DNA of 64,000 nt from Microcoleus sp. AS-A8 (GTDB lineage Bacteria; Cyanobacteriota; Cyanobacteriia; Cyanobacteriales; Coleofasciculaceae), in NCBI GenBank assembly GCA_039962225.1, contig JAMPKV010000009.1:62001-126000 (forward strand), given 5' to 3'. Within the stretch, counting starts at the first letter, position 1; each line of letters opens with the position of its first letter. Made by a program: the position numbers and the translations under genes. The notes under the pieces are model-generated. The model saw only the letters and a list, made by a program, of their open reading frames with translations. It was not told the DNA's origin and searched no databases. Positions 1-9,881 of this stretch are shown in pieces.

Positions 1-1043
1 AACTCCTCTAGGATTTGTTGCAATTTTCGTAAGACGATATAGAGTAAATCGCGTTTTTTTTCAGTTACGAGAATATCAATTTCTAACGGCACACCACTGA
101 GATTGGGCAAGTCCGATTGGAGCATGGACAAGGTCAGCTCAAAGGGTGTGGCTGGCTGGAAACTTTGGGTTTGGGGATTGGGACTGGGGGATTGGACGTT
201 GGCCGAGAGGACAGCAGGGGGTGAGGAAGCGATCGCAGAACGTAGCCCAGTCCGAGAGGGAATTTGTTCTACTCTTCGATCCGAACTTCGTCTCACGACT
301 CCTGAGAGTAAATCCGAACTCGCGCTCTCTTCTACCACAATGACATCGGTGGGCAATAGCTGATTAACCGCCCAACGAGCGGCCAAAAGTTCTCGGCGGC
401 GTCCACTCCAGAACAGCCAGTCGAAGTTGGAAAGATTAGGTTTTTGTAGTTCTTGGACTACCACTGCCAAGGACTCTTCGATTTGTTGGAGTCCATAGGA
501 GCGCACTTTATGATGCCAGCTAGGAGGGCGTACAGAATTGATTAGTGGGGGTGGCAAGTCGGGTAGTCTGTGCCAATCGGATTCACCCGTGGCAAGCTGA
601 CGGATAGCCTGGACGAGATCGGTAATGGCCACTCCTTTGGGACAATAGCCCTCAATGCCGAGCTGTTGGGCTGCCTTGAGGAAGAGAGGCTCGGATTGTG
701 AAGTGAGCAGTAAAACCGGCAAATCCGGGTAATCGCCCTTCAAGCGTTGGCAAAGCGGCAATCCAGACAAGGGATTGGCGTTAGAGCGACCACTAACGAG
801 TTCCAAAATGATCGCACTCACCGTAGTGGGCTGCAAGCGCATCAGGATATCTAGAGCTTCTGTTCCAGAATCGGTTTGCGCCACAACTTGTAGGTCAGGA
901 AAAGCTTCCAGAGCTGTGCGTAGACCCAGCCGGAAGATGGGATCATCATCAATCAGGACAAGGCGAATCGGCGTCGCCTCTGTTTGATCGGGGGGTGAGG
1001 GCATTGGCAGAGGGGAGGAGGTTTCCTCTAGCATTTTATCCAT
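1..1043 (-). CDS. Ycf55-like (DUF3685) response regulator, 3' end outside the window
   Basis: An open frame runs leftwards from an ATG at 1043 to the window edge, about 347 codons, with no stop. Residues 26 to about 145 form a receiver-like domain with the acidic pocket IDDDP at 31-35. A glutamate (ILEL, residue 81) sits where receivers carry the phosphorylated aspartate. After it comes a region resembling the Ycf55/DUF3685 family of cyanobacteria and red-algal plastids, whose role is unsettled. The first ATG (1043) has GGGGAG upstream; an ATG three codons later (1034) is possible. The upstream spacer holds a CCCCATCT-type short tandem repeat. The Glu replacement suggests phosphorylation-independent behaviour, which is inference. 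The family call rests on recognising the sequence without a search. Confidence 0.75.
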   Translation of the reverse strand, partial: MDKMLEETSSPLPMPSPPDQTEATPIRLVLIDDDPIFRLGLRTALEAFPDLQVVAQTDSGTEALDILMRLQPTTVSAIILELVSGRSNANPLSGLPLCQRLKGDYPDLPVLLLTSQSEPLFLKAAQQLGIEGYCPKGVAITDLVQAIRQLATGESDWHRLPDLPPPLINSVRPPSWHHKVRSYGLQQIEESLAVVVQELQKPNLSNFDWLFWSGRRRELLAARWAVNQLLPTDVIVVEESASSDLLSGVVRRSSDRRVEQIPSRTGLRSAIASSPPAVLSANVQSPSPNPQTQSFQPATPFELTLSMLQSDLPNLSGVPLEIDILVTEKKRDLLYIVLRKLQQILEE

Positions 1044-1076
1044 CTCCCCATCTCCCCATTTTTCCATCAACTGTCT

Positions 1077-3023
1077 TTAGTTGGATTCAAAGGGAGCGGA
1101 TTGTACTTCACCTTGACTGGCAGCCTTTTGTGCTGCCCAAGTGGAGATCGCCGCTTGAGCTTGTGGGTAAAGCGCTCGTTCGGGTGGAATCTGAGCCGCG
1201 GTTGCGATCGCAGCGTCAAAACGTCCTTGAGCCGCGAGAGCGGCTGCCGCATCCAGAATGGGACGGTCTTGGGCGGTCTGAACTTGGGCGACCCAGTTGG
1301 CGACCGCCTTCTGAGCTTCAGGATACAAGGGTCGATCAGAACGAATCTGTCCAGCGGTAGAAATCGCTGCGATTAAATCTCGACGTTGAGCAAACGCTTC
1401 AGCTAAATCCAGGATCGGTTGGTCTTCGAGGGCTTGAATCTGCCGAGTCCATTTCGCAATATCAGTTTGAGCCTCGATCCGCTGTGGCTGCCCCAGCTTA
1501 ATTTGACGGGCGAGTTCCACGGCTCCCTTGAGCTCTACGATGGTTCCCCCTTGAGCCAGTTGTTGAGCACTAGCGAGGGTATTGCGGTCATCGATGAGCT
1601 GAATTTCTTTGCGCCACTGGGCAATCAAAGTTTGGGCGCGTTGACGTTGGGGGCGTCCAGGCGCGACGCGAGTAGCTTGGTCAATGGCATAAGCCAAGCC
1701 GGTGCGTTGTTTGGAGCTAGCGAAAAGGTTGGCCAATTGCAACACAGACAGGTCTTGCAACTGAGATTGCCAGAGCGTGGCTTGTGATGAGGCCACTTTG
1801 TGTACTGGACTTTTTGACTCAATGGGGCGCACCGCCGCCAGCGCATCCATCAGGGCGAGGATATTGTCCTTCTTGGCCGTTTCACTGGCACGACTCAGGC
1901 GAATCCAATCCTGAGCTTCCGTGTACTGGGGAGTCGTGACCGGAATCTTCTCTAGCACCTTAACGACTCCGGCAAAATCCTGCTGTTGGAACAGATTGGT
2001 CGCCATTTGCACGATGGTACGACTCCATCGGGACTGTTCCTGTAGGACTTGAGCTTTGACATAGGTGTTGGGATTGATTTTAGTGCTCAGGGTGATCGCA
2101 GCGACTAAAGGCTCCAACAGATTGGATTGAGCTAGATCTCGCGCTTCCTCTAGTTGCTGCCATGCCTCTTTTTCGACGGTGAGCTGTTTGAGCAGGGCAT
2201 CAACACGGGATAACGTCCAGGATTCTTGATTAAGCTGCGATAGTTGTGTAATCAGCAGGCTAGCTTTCTGGAAGCTTTGCACTTTTAGGGCATCTTTAAA
2301 CTGACGAGTAATTTCCTCCGCCCGTTGGAGGTGCTGTTGCCAGGTGGTGATTTTGGCTCGCGCCTCCGCATAAATCGGACTGCTGAACGGAATTTTACTG
2401 GCGATGGCGATCGCTTCTAATGGGTTGCCCTCATGAATTTTCTGCTGCGCGAGATCCAGAATCGCCTGACTCCATGCCTTCATTTGGCGCTGTGCCTCTG
2501 GGTAGAGAGGGTGCCCTGAAGGCCAATGATCAACCAACCCAATGGCTGCCACCAACTGGTCTAATTTCCCGGACGCCGCCGCCGCTCTAGCACAGTACAA
2601 GCGGTCACCATCAGCCGACAAGGCAGAGATGCGCCGACAATTGATCGGAGGCGGCAGCTTCGTCAGCAACAACACCCCTGAGGTAACAGCCACCCCCATG
2701 ATGGAAAAGACACTCACCCAAAGCAGCGTCCACCGCCACCAACGAATCCGGAATCGTCGCTTTTTAAAAGGAACAAGGGCTGTGGAGATAGACGGTCGAG
2801 CAGCTTCTAAATTCCCACGGCGCAACTCCCCATTGGTTTGTTGCGGAGAGCTGTGAGTGTTGTTTACCAGTCGGATGACCAGTTTGCGTCCCCGTCGTTT
2901 ACCCAGTTTAAGGGGCGCTTGGACATGGAATCGGTGCAATTCTCTTTTTGGCACGGATACGCGATAAGTCCCTGGTAGGCGATATTGAAAAGATAAAGCA
3001 TATAAGGATAAAGGATAAAACAA
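1077..3023 (-). CDS. Membrane-anchored helical-repeat protein of unknown function
   Basis: About 648 residues. A basic N-terminal region (KKRRFRIRWWRW) precedes one membrane helix near residues 95-120; the rest is long, helical and probably extracytoplasmic or cytoplasmic depending on topology. The C-terminal half holds a degenerate repeat of roughly 45-50 residues with the consensus PILD.A...A..G....AAI..A..I....PLYPEAQ..I..W. The clearest copies are the last two (about residues 540-640). Similar cyanobacterial proteins are often labelled chromosome-segregation ATPase, but no Walker motif is visible here, so that label is not supported. The frame opens at a TTG (3023), and a GTG near 2954 is an equally plausible start. 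The gene lies 33 bp upstream of the Ycf55-like regulator on the same strand, so the two may be cotranscribed. Function unknown. Confidence 0.7.
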   Translation of the reverse strand: MFYPLSLYALSFQYRLPGTYRVSVPKRELHRFHVQAPLKLGKRRGRKLVIRLVNNTHSSPQQTNGELRRGNLEAARPSISTALVPFKKRRFRIRWWRWTLLWVSVFSIMGVAVTSGVLLLTKLPPPINCRRISALSADGDRLYCARAAAASGKLDQLVAAIGLVDHWPSGHPLYPEAQRQMKAWSQAILDLAQQKIHEGNPLEAIAIASKIPFSSPIYAEARAKITTWQQHLQRAEEITRQFKDALKVQSFQKASLLITQLSQLNQESWTLSRVDALLKQLTVEKEAWQQLEEARDLAQSNLLEPLVAAITLSTKINPNTYVKAQVLQEQSRWSRTIVQMATNLFQQQDFAGVVKVLEKIPVTTPQYTEAQDWIRLSRASETAKKDNILALMDALAAVRPIESKSPVHKVASSQATLWQSQLQDLSVLQLANLFASSKQRTGLAYAIDQATRVAPGRPQRQRAQTLIAQWRKEIQLIDDRNTLASAQQLAQGGTIVELKGAVELARQIKLGQPQRIEAQTDIAKWTRQIQALEDQPILDLAEAFAQRRDLIAAISTAGQIRSDRPLYPEAQKAVANWVAQVQTAQDRPILDAAAALAAQGRFDAAIATAAQIPPERALYPQAQAAISTWAAQKAASQGEVQSAPFESN

Positions 3024-3167
3024 TTGTTCATACTTCGTCCTTCGTCCTTCCTACTTCAGCGGATCACTGTGTCTCCAGTCTCCAGGACTGAAATCGGAGT
3101 GATTCGCACTCATTGTATAGGGTTCACAATAAGATGAGTGAGCAAATTTTGGAGTGACTAGGGTGGC

Positions 3168-6100
3168 ATGAGCCTAAGCATTCGCCATTGGCTAGCGGAG
3201 CGCCACATTGAACGCCGCCAACTGGGACATGATAGTGCCCAGATTGCGGGCATTGCCTTTCGCCTCGCCCAGGATATGGAAGTCAAGAGCCTTAATCCTT
3301 TTGCGATTAGTCCCTTGACAGACGTTTTGGAGTTGCCTTTAAAAGCCGCGTGGGAAGCAGCTCCCGCCCTCTCCCAGTTGACGGTGGGACTCTTGCGGAT
3401 TTTGAGCCGGAAAAAACCATTAAAGCGTAATGAAGGCACTTGGCTCACCTTTCAAGTTGCTTATCTGAATGCGTTACAAGGAATTTTAGAACAAGAATCT
3501 CAATTGAGAAGACCTTGGGTTAACCGAGCCTTAGTCCCGACAGGCCAAGAGGCTGACCCATCCTTGGGTGACCCACAATTGGTCGGGTTGATCAGAACAT
3601 TGCGACCGGGACGGCTCAGCGATAGTCAGGCGGAACAAGCTCTGTCGCTGGTGGCTGACTCGTTTTTGGTGCAGCAGATGAATAATTTGGCGATCGCCTG
3701 GTTTGTCGCCAATGGTACAGAAGACACGGAAGCTAAATTGCTCACGCAACGCCTGAGTAACGGACTTCCGGGTTATCTGCTCACGGTGATTGCGGAGAAT
3801 CCCCTACCTTTATCACAGCTGCAAAAGTTTGTGCGCTTAGGCAATCTAGGCCCTTTGCGAGATACAACGATCGCACCCGTCCCGACTCAACCCTCGGAAC
3901 TCTCAACGGCTTCACTGCCGCTGAACCTCAATCGAGAATACTATCGAGCCGCGCTCACCTGTGCCCTGAGTGAACCCCTCCTGGCAGAACCCTTTTCCCT
4001 CAAGGATTTATACATTCCCCTCAAAGGGCGGGTCGTTCGGGATGAAGAATACCACACTCCAGATTACTCCTCTTCATCTCCAGGCTCCTCACAACCCGTC
4101 GATTTGATGCAATGGGCGATTTCCCAGCTAGACGATAAAACCAGTATCACCGTGATCGAAGCGGCTCCCGGCGGTGGCAAGACCAGTTTCTGCCAGATTT
4201 GGGCGGCGCGTGTGGCTCAGCAACTCTATCCCAATTGGATGCCCGTATTAATCCGGCTCAGAGATGCCACCTTAGGGCAAACCTTGGAGCAGACGCTGGA
4301 CTCCGCTTTCCCGGTAGGACGTTTCACGGATACCGATGGCTGGCTCTCCCCTAACTCACCCCCTTGCTTACTCATCCTCGATGGTGTGGATGAACTCCCT
4401 CGCTCCACTCAGACGGAGCGCTACCTCTGGACGTTTATGGAACAGGTCATGCGTTTCCATAATCAGGACACGGATGCGGCCGGTTTACCCCGCCATAAAA
4501 TTTTTCTCACCAGCCGCCGTGCGACGTTAGATGGTCTGATCAAAAAATCCCGGCAAACCAGTACCCTTTATTTACCCGACCAACTACATCGAATTGTGAT
4601 TGAGCCGATGGGGCAGGATGAGTTCCGACAATGGTTCAGTGCGTGGGCCAAGCTGCAATCTAAATCCATCGCTCAGGCTTATTTTAGTTTTTTGAAGCAT
4701 GGCGGAGCCTTTAAGCAACGTTCATCCGGCAATAACGTGGCTAGTTTAGTGACACGCCCTCTGATGCTTTATCTGTTGGGCATCTTACATCGAGATGGCT
4801 GGGTGGATGAGAGCATTTTTCTGATGGGATCGCCCCAATTTCAGTTTGAAATTTACGACCGGATGACGCGCTGGCTGTTGGGAGAACCCACCACTGGGGA
4901 TGGCCCACTCCCGGAGTTAATCCGGGAAGGTCTAGCTCATGCCAGCCGCTCCCTAGAAGCGATCGCCAATTTGCTTCAGGGTCGCGATCCCCAACAGTTG
5001 CGTCACCAAATGCAGGTGGCGGCTCTGACGATTATTCAAACGGGTCAATATCAAGTGTCATCGGATGCCATGACCCAAGGGGCACCTGCGAAGCTAATCA
5101 CCCAAAAGGCTCTGCCAGAAGCGATTGCCCACAGGTCTGATCTCCATCCAATCGTCAAACCTCCTAGTGGTGAGCCACTCACCTCTGTTTTCCCTCCAGT
5201 TCTCCCAGCCTTTTTTTTCCGCTCCCAACCCAAGGAGAAACCAGGTGCAGGGGGACAGGCCAGAGGTGAAGGTTTTAACCCCAACCCAGTTGGGTACAAC
5301 AAACTCTCAGTTCCTTACCAAGGCTCCAGTCACCTCCTGCCTAAAGCTCCGCTCACCCCCCATTTCCCTGCCACGGCGCGCTCATCTCTTCCTGTTCGGC
5401 TCGAATTCTCCCACCCCAGCTTAGGGGAATACTTGGGGGCTGAAGAAATTGCCAAGCAGTTGACGGCTCTGACCCAAACAGTTCCAGACCCGTACAATGA
5501 GGTCACTTTTGTCATCCAAGACGCGCTGAGTGTGGCTCAGCATCTTTACGCACTGCTGGGATATGGAATTTTGTCCGCAGAAATTGAAGCCCTCGTGATT
5601 GAACGTCTGCGCCGGGAGCAAAGGCGTAATTCCAGGGTTTTTTCCTTTTCTGTCCTGTTTCAACGCCTCTATCGCTTCTATCGTGCCTACTGTCGAGGCC
5701 AGTGGCTGGATGAAGGCGTTGCTCACCAAGCTCACTCTCAGTTGTCTGCGCTCCATAACCCCTTAAATGTGTTGCAGGTGGAGGCGGCGCTTGGCATCAA
5801 TGTCTTTTTATTGTTATGTTCGGGAGCGCAAGAAGCCCAACTTTCTTTCTGGCCTTGTGGGAATCCTGATATTCCCCAAGAATTCGATCCCGACCAATTG
5901 TTAAGTTTTATCGGGCGAACCGCCGCCCTATCTCCTACGGCTTTTTGGCAGCGGACACGAGGCAGTTTGAAAAACATGCAGTTAGCAGAAGCCTGCCTGA
6001 ATCAAGCCATGTTGGCTGAGGCTAACCTGGAACGAGCCAATTTATCGGCGGCTGAGTTAATTGGCATTAATTTAGTCGCTGCCAATCTTGATCATGCCAA

Positions 6101-6605
6101 TTTATCGGGAGCCAGTCTTGCTGGTGCTAATCTCTCAAATGCTAATCTTTCTGATGCGAACTTAGAAGGAGCAGATTTGTCGGGGGCGAACCTCAAAGGA
6201 GCTAATCTCAAATCGGTGAATCTCACCCATGCTTGCCTATTTCAAACGCAGTTAGATGAACCGCTGAGCAACTTGGCTATTCATAGCGGAGCGATATTTT
6301 CCCTGGAAGAGTTTCAGTCTTACAAGCAATCTTTAACTCCCACCAAACTTCTCAGTCGGAGTGATGATGATGAACTTTTAGGGGAAGAAACACCAATCTT
6401 TATGGAAAGTGCAGAAGGCGAACTGGTGTTACCAGAGGTTCGGTACAGGAATCAGCACACTGACGATGATTATGAGGGTGAAACCGCCCGAATCGAAAAC
6501 CTTGAGCAGGAAATGTCAGCTTTTGCTCAGGGTGGGTACGGTGAGAGTGAAGATGATTATGGGGAGCAAGAGACGGCGATCGCTAATCCTCTCGATTATC
6601 CCTAA
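3168..6605 (+). CDS. NACHT-domain NTPase with C-terminal pentapeptide repeats
   Basis: 1145 residues. An unassigned helical N-terminal region (1-320) leads into a NACHT-type STAND NTPase. Walker A is APGGGKTS at about 333-340, Walker B is [10 protein letters not shown] with D405 and the DE pair at 408-409, and a LTSRR motif follows near 448. A winged-helix/helical region comes next, then a Pro-rich low-complexity insert at about 650-740, a second helical region, and pentapeptide repeats of the ANLxx type at about 935-1025. The tail is acidic. STAND proteins act as ATP-dependent switches, and bacterial NACHT proteins include anti-phage NLR-like defenders. Here the pentapeptide helix could serve as the sensing or scaffold part, which is inference. 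The gene stands alone between minus-strand genes, so no operon partner hints at its effector. Start ATG has a GGAG/AGGG region upstream. Confidence 0.85.
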   Translation: MSLSIRHWLAERHIERRQLGHDSAQIAGIAFRLAQDMEVKSLNPFAISPLTDVLELPLKAAWEAAPALSQLTVGLLRILSRKKPLKRNEGTWLTFQVAYLNALQGILEQESQLRRPWVNRALVPTGQEADPSLGDPQLVGLIRTLRPGRLSDSQAEQALSLVADSFLVQQMNNLAIAWFVANGTEDTEAKLLTQRLSNGLPGYLLTVIAENPLPLSQLQKFVRLGNLGPLRDTTIAPVPTQPSELSTASLPLNLNREYYRAALTCALSEPLLAEPFSLKDLYIPLKGRVVRDEEYHTPDYSSSSPGSSQPVDLMQWAISQLDDKTSITVIEAAPGGGKTSFCQIWAARVAQQLYPNWMPVLIRLRDATLGQTLEQTLDSAFPVGRFTDTDGWLSPNSPPCLLILDGVDELPRSTQTERYLWTFMEQVMRFHNQDTDAAGLPRHKIFLTSRRATLDGLIKKSRQTSTLYLPDQLHRIVIEPMGQDEFRQWFSAWAKLQSKSIAQAYFSFLKHGGAFKQRSSGNNVASLVTRPLMLYLLGILHRDGWVDESIFLMGSPQFQFEIYDRMTRWLLGEPTTGDGPLPELIREGLAHASRSLEAIANLLQGRDPQQLRHQMQVAALTIIQTGQYQVSSDAMTQGAPAKLITQKALPEAIAHRSDLHPIVKPPSGEPLTSVFPPVLPAFFFRSQPKEKPGAGGQARGEGFNPNPVGYNKLSVPYQGSSHLLPKAPLTPHFPATARSSLPVRLEFSHPSLGEYLGAEEIAKQLTALTQTVPDPYNEVTFVIQDALSVAQHLYALLGYGILSAEIEALVIERLRREQRRNSRVFSFSVLFQRLYRFYRAYCRGQWLDEGVAHQAHSQLSALHNPLNVLQVEAALGINVFLLLCSGAQEAQLSFWPCGNPDIPQEFDPDQLLSFIGRTAALSPTAFWQRTRGSLKNMQLAEACLNQAMLAEANLERANLSAAELIGINLVAANLDHANLSGASLAGANLSNANLSDANLEGADLSGANLKGANLKSVNLTHACLFQTQLDEPLSNLAIHSGAIFSLEEFQSYKQSLTPTKLLSRSDDDELLGEETPIFMESAEGELVLPEVRYRNQHTDDDYEGETARIENLEQEMSAFAQGGYGESEDDYGEQETAIANPLDYP

Positions 6606-6657
6606 TTCATCGATCCCTGAAATTGCCATTCTCTCCTAAGTTTTTGAGCTACTGACC

Positions 6658-7161
6658 TTAGTTAACTGACTTTGCCTGCCCCTCGGATTTCTGGGTTCGG
6701 TAACCGTAGAAATCAATCTTGTAGTCAGTAATCCGCACACCGGTTTGTTGCTCAATTTGGTCGAGCAAATCGGCGGGCAATTGGACAAAAACATCAATAA
6801 TCTGAGCGGTATCCAGACAGTTAACATGGCTATGAGCATCACAAACGTTGCCGTACAGACGACCATCCGAACGCTCAATACACTCGATAATGTCTTGACT
6901 CGATAGTGCCTCCAAGTTCTGATATACAGAGGTATGACCAATCGCTTTACCTTGCTGATTTAATCGGTCATAGATTTCTCGCGCTGAGAGATGTTCTTTA
7001 GCTTGCCACAGCAGTTCTAAAATGAAGCGACGTTGACGGCTCAAACGCATCCCCAATGCTTGACATTTGTTGAGGGCGTCTTCTAATGAGCGAATGGGTT
7101 TCACAGTTGCCGCTTCATGTTGCATAGTTGAGGTTCTTAATGTATGGGTTTGTTGATCCAT
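6658..7161 (-). CDS. Fur-family transcriptional regulator, FurC/PerR-like
   Basis: A metal-dependent winged-helix repressor of 167 residues from the ATG at 7161. That start is preceded by AAGGA; the frame stays open to 7221. The DNA-binding part carries SRQRRFILELL and the recognition helix HTSVYQNLEAL. The dimer/metal part has DAHSHVNCLDT, where the CxxC structural zinc pair of classical Fur proteins is incomplete because the second Cys is missing, and then GVRITDYKIDFYGY. This pattern resembles, from memory, the FurC (PerR) branch of filamentous cyanobacteria, which controls the peroxide response. The exact paralogue needs a tree. The gene stands alone, with its promoter in the spacer that follows in coordinates (7162-7530). 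Confidence 0.85.
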   Translation of the reverse strand: MDQQTHTLRTSTMQHEAATVKPIRSLEDALNKCQALGMRLSRQRRFILELLWQAKEHLSAREIYDRLNQQGKAIGHTSVYQNLEALSSQDIIECIERSDGRLYGNVCDAHSHVNCLDTAQIIDVFVQLPADLLDQIEQQTGVRITDYKIDFYGYRTQKSEGQAKSVN

Positions 7162-7530
7162 ATAGTCCTTGTCTTTCATTTTAGCGACGAGACTCAAGTC
7201 CTTGCGCCCAGACCTCAGCAACTTCAGCCTCAGTCGTTAGTCGTTAAAATAATTCCTAAAAAATTTTGGCAAGACAGACGGTAACCGCTTAAGTTACGAT
7301 CCTCAACCGTCTTATCCAAACTCATTACCAGTTTACCTTAGATTCTCGTTTGCTGTCCACTCGCTTGAGGAGGGGCGTGGTGATTCCCTCTCTATTCCTT
7401 AAGGATTTAGGAGAGGACTTATGCAACTGGCTAGGCTATTTGCTACAGGTAGGGGTTCTTGCATCCTTGCCCCTACCAAGATGATGTATTAAGCCAGAAA
7501 ATGCGTAAATCTTGTAGGAAATGAAATCGC
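7162..7530. promoter_or_regulatory. Spacer carrying the fur-type gene promoter
   Basis: About 370 bp with no convincing gene, between the start of the Fur-family gene and the end of the symporter gene, both on the minus strand. An A/T-rich block at about 7236-7265 is the likeliest promoter or autoregulatory site. No clear Fur/PerR box palindrome could be picked by eye. Confidence 0.4.
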
Positions 7531-8844
7531 TCAAATTTCTTCCCTGACCGGGGATGCAGGAAAATATTTATCGATGATCTGACCGATGAATAATCCTAAA
7601 ATTCCAAATCCAATTCCCAGAGTCATAATGCTCAACTCAACAGGACTAAAAATGACAAAAGCGGGGTTAATCAGCGTTAAAATCAGCATCGAGCAAGCCG
7701 AAATACTACCCATGCTCAAAGAAAGTCTCACCCCCATCCCGGAGAATGTATAGTATCCTGTTTGAGCGGCAAGGTAGGCAATAAAGGGAACAAATACGGC
7801 AGCTAAATAGACAGCATAAAACGATACAATCAGACCGATCAGTGAATCACTACCCTTTAAGGCAATGGCTAGAGCGAAAAGGGCATTCGCAACAGCAACA
7901 AACAACCGATTGCGATTAGATACAGGTACAATACCGAAGTCGATAATTGTTTTATTCTGTACCCGCAACACGCTGCTGCCAACACCCAGCGCCGGAACCA
8001 ATAAAGACAAAATCAGGATAATTCCCAAGGGCTTATCTGTGCCACCGCCAATCCACGACAAAATAAAAGGAATGGTCTCCTTGCCATCAATGCCAATCGG
8101 CAAAATTCCCGCCTGTTGAGCCGCAATCACCACAACAGAAGGCAACAAAGCAATCCACATAAGCACAATGGCTGCCAACACAGAGCCTAAATAGACATTT
8201 CGCACATCCTTGGTTTGAACAATAAATTGCTGACACTTCATATCGATGAGAACAAGCAAAATCGTGGACAGAGAAATGCCCAGGAAATCCGGCGGACTCA
8301 CCCGTTGCAGGGATGGAATAAACTCAAGAGGCGATCGCAAATAATCCGGGAAACCGTGCAGCACCCACAGTGCATAAAGCAAAGCCAAGAAATTTAGAGC
8401 CAGCAACGCTTGAAATATCCAGCTAGCTTCCTCCACTGGCAGCAAAGAGATGAAGGTAAACAAGATAGCCAAACCCACCATACTCGGCAGCACAGGTAGC
8501 CCTAAAACCTTGAGAACAAAGGCTCCAGAAATGATCTGGACGGCTTCGATGCCAATTAAGGATGACCATATTAACCATCCCACCAGGATTTTGACAAGGT
8601 TCCCGTAGCGGTTTCCCAGCAATGTCCAGATTTGCTCAACCTCTGTCCAGTAGAACTTCGCCAGTCCCATCGCCGCGATTGTACCCACGCTAATCGAGAC
8701 AGCGTAGAGACTGCCAGCGATACCCACAGTTAGTGCTTTCTCAGCCGTTCCAAAGAGAAATCCTAAACCGTAATGGGCGGACACCAACAAGGCGGCTAGC
8801 GAGAAGGCGTCCAGTGTACGGTTTTCCAAAGCTTTCACACTCAA
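7531..8844 (-). CDS. Sodium/solute symporter-like integral membrane permease
   Basis: 437 residues, almost entirely hydrophobic, with about 12-13 predicted membrane helices separated by short loops. The N-terminal helix region (SLAALLVSAHYGLGFLFG) and the SPLEF/PPDFLGIS loop look like the sodium:solute symporter (SSF, LeuT-fold) superfamily, although the usual SSF signature is not obvious. The substrate cannot be told. It starts at an ATG (8844), 32 bp beyond the stop of the acetyltransferase gene, which lies upstream on the same strand, so the two may be cotranscribed. It could instead belong to another LeuT-fold permease family; I am confident of membrane transport, less so of the family. 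Confidence 0.65.
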   Translation of the reverse strand: MSVKALENRTLDAFSLAALLVSAHYGLGFLFGTAEKALTVGIAGSLYAVSISVGTIAAMGLAKFYWTEVEQIWTLLGNRYGNLVKILVGWLIWSSLIGIEAVQIISGAFVLKVLGLPVLPSMVGLAILFTFISLLPVEEASWIFQALLALNFLALLYALWVLHGFPDYLRSPLEFIPSLQRVSPPDFLGISLSTILLVLIDMKCQQFIVQTKDVRNVYLGSVLAAIVLMWIALLPSVVVIAAQQAGILPIGIDGKETIPFILSWIGGGTDKPLGIILILSLLVPALGVGSSVLRVQNKTIIDFGIVPVSNRNRLFVAVANALFALAIALKGSDSLIGLIVSFYAVYLAAVFVPFIAYLAAQTGYYTFSGMGVRLSLSMGSISACSMLILTLINPAFVIFSPVELSIMTLGIGFGILGLFIGQIIDKYFPASPVREEI

Positions 8845-8876
8845 TTGTTAGTGACTACTTGCTGATTATGAATCGT

Positions 8877-9512
8877 TCACTCGGCATCGTGCAGTGCTTG
8901 GATATCACTTTCCATAATCTTGTCGATATGGCGTGTAATTTTCTCCATCTCCCAATCCCACCACCGAATCTCCAACAGTTGTGCTACCTCAGCGTCGCTA
9001 AAGCGCTGCTTGATGAGACATGCTGGGTTTCCACCAACAATCGTATAGGGAGGAACGTCCTTGGTTACGACGGACTTCGCGGCAATCACAGCACCATCGC
9101 CGATTTTGACTCCCGGCATAATCAGCGCATCGTAGCCAATCCAGACATCATTGCCCACAATCGTATCGCCTCGCGTCGGCAGATTGATTAACTTGTCCAT
9201 CGCTTTTTCCCAACCGTGTCCGAAGGCTGGGAAAGGATAAGTGGAAATGCCATCCAGTTTGTGATTGGCACCATTCATGATGAACTTGGCATGAGTTGCG
9301 AGCGCACAGAACTTGCCGATGATCAGGCGATCGCTCCCGTAATTGTACAGGACGTTTCTTTCAAAGCCTTCCGGGTCAACTGGGTCGTCGTAATAGGAGT
9401 AATCCCCGACAATAATATTGGGTGCTTTGATAAAAGGCTTGATGAAACAGACTCGCCGTTGATCGACCATTGGATAGGGTCGATTGGGATCTGGCCCGAA
9501 TTGTTCCGTCAA
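8877..9512 (-). CDS. Vat/XAT-type O-acetyltransferase, left-handed beta-helix
   Basis: 211 residues, the full length of the xenobiotic acetyltransferase family (Vat, CatB and relatives), which transfers acetyl from acetyl-CoA to hydroxyl groups. Features seen: the [18 protein letters not shown] segment with the probable catalytic His84, the STYPF motif, hexapeptide turns ([20 protein letters not shown]), and the family C-terminal [13 protein letters not shown]. The known enzymes inactivate streptogramin A or chloramphenicol, but many chromosomal homologues have unknown acceptors, so resistance is not claimed. It probably shares a transcript with the downstream permease gene (ends 8844). Start ATG at 9512. 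Confidence 0.88.
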   Translation of the reverse strand: MTEQFGPDPNRPYPMVDQRRVCFIKPFIKAPNIIVGDYSYYDDPVDPEGFERNVLYNYGSDRLIIGKFCALATHAKFIMNGANHKLDGISTYPFPAFGHGWEKAMDKLINLPTRGDTIVGNDVWIGYDALIMPGVKIGDGAVIAAKSVVTKDVPPYTIVGGNPACLIKQRFSDAEVAQLLEIRWWDWEMEKITRHIDKIMESDIQALHDAE

Positions 9513-9641
9513 TTTGTCTACTCAGCTCCTATACCCCTATATCTAGTGTGCCTGCGTAAGTCCTAGTTAAAGATAGCAAACTTCCCTCACTCCAGAACCT
9601 TCGACGAAATCGCCCTTAGTGCATCAAGGGCTAGAGTACTA

Positions 9642-9881
9642 TCACTGTGTTTGAGCATGACGGGAGGAGATTTTCTGTTGCATTTGCGGACTATAACCCA
9701 TTAACTCAGCTAAAGACTCCATCACTTCCACACTCGCCCCAGAATTAATCATGTCAGTGATCGCCATATCCCAAATCACTTGGGGGTTGCAGGCTTTTCC
9801 AGTCAAGCGGTAAGCTACATGAGCGATCGCTATTTTCAAATGAATACGTGCTGGTATTGTATGGCAACCGACCCCCTCCAC
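9642..9881 (-). pseudogene. Possible tyrosine-recombinase C-terminal scrap or small orphan ORF
   Basis: A 79-codon frame whose C-terminal half (ITDMINSGASVEVMESL followed by AELMGYSPQ) recalls the end of phage-type integrases, where an L..G.....VQ..LGHS stretch comes before the catalytic Tyr. The R-H-R-Y catalytic residues are not present, so this would be debris at most. It overlaps the 5' end of the pyrophosphatase frame on the opposite strand (9861-9881). It could equally be an uncharacterised small protein. Weak assignment based only on resemblance. Confidence 0.3.
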
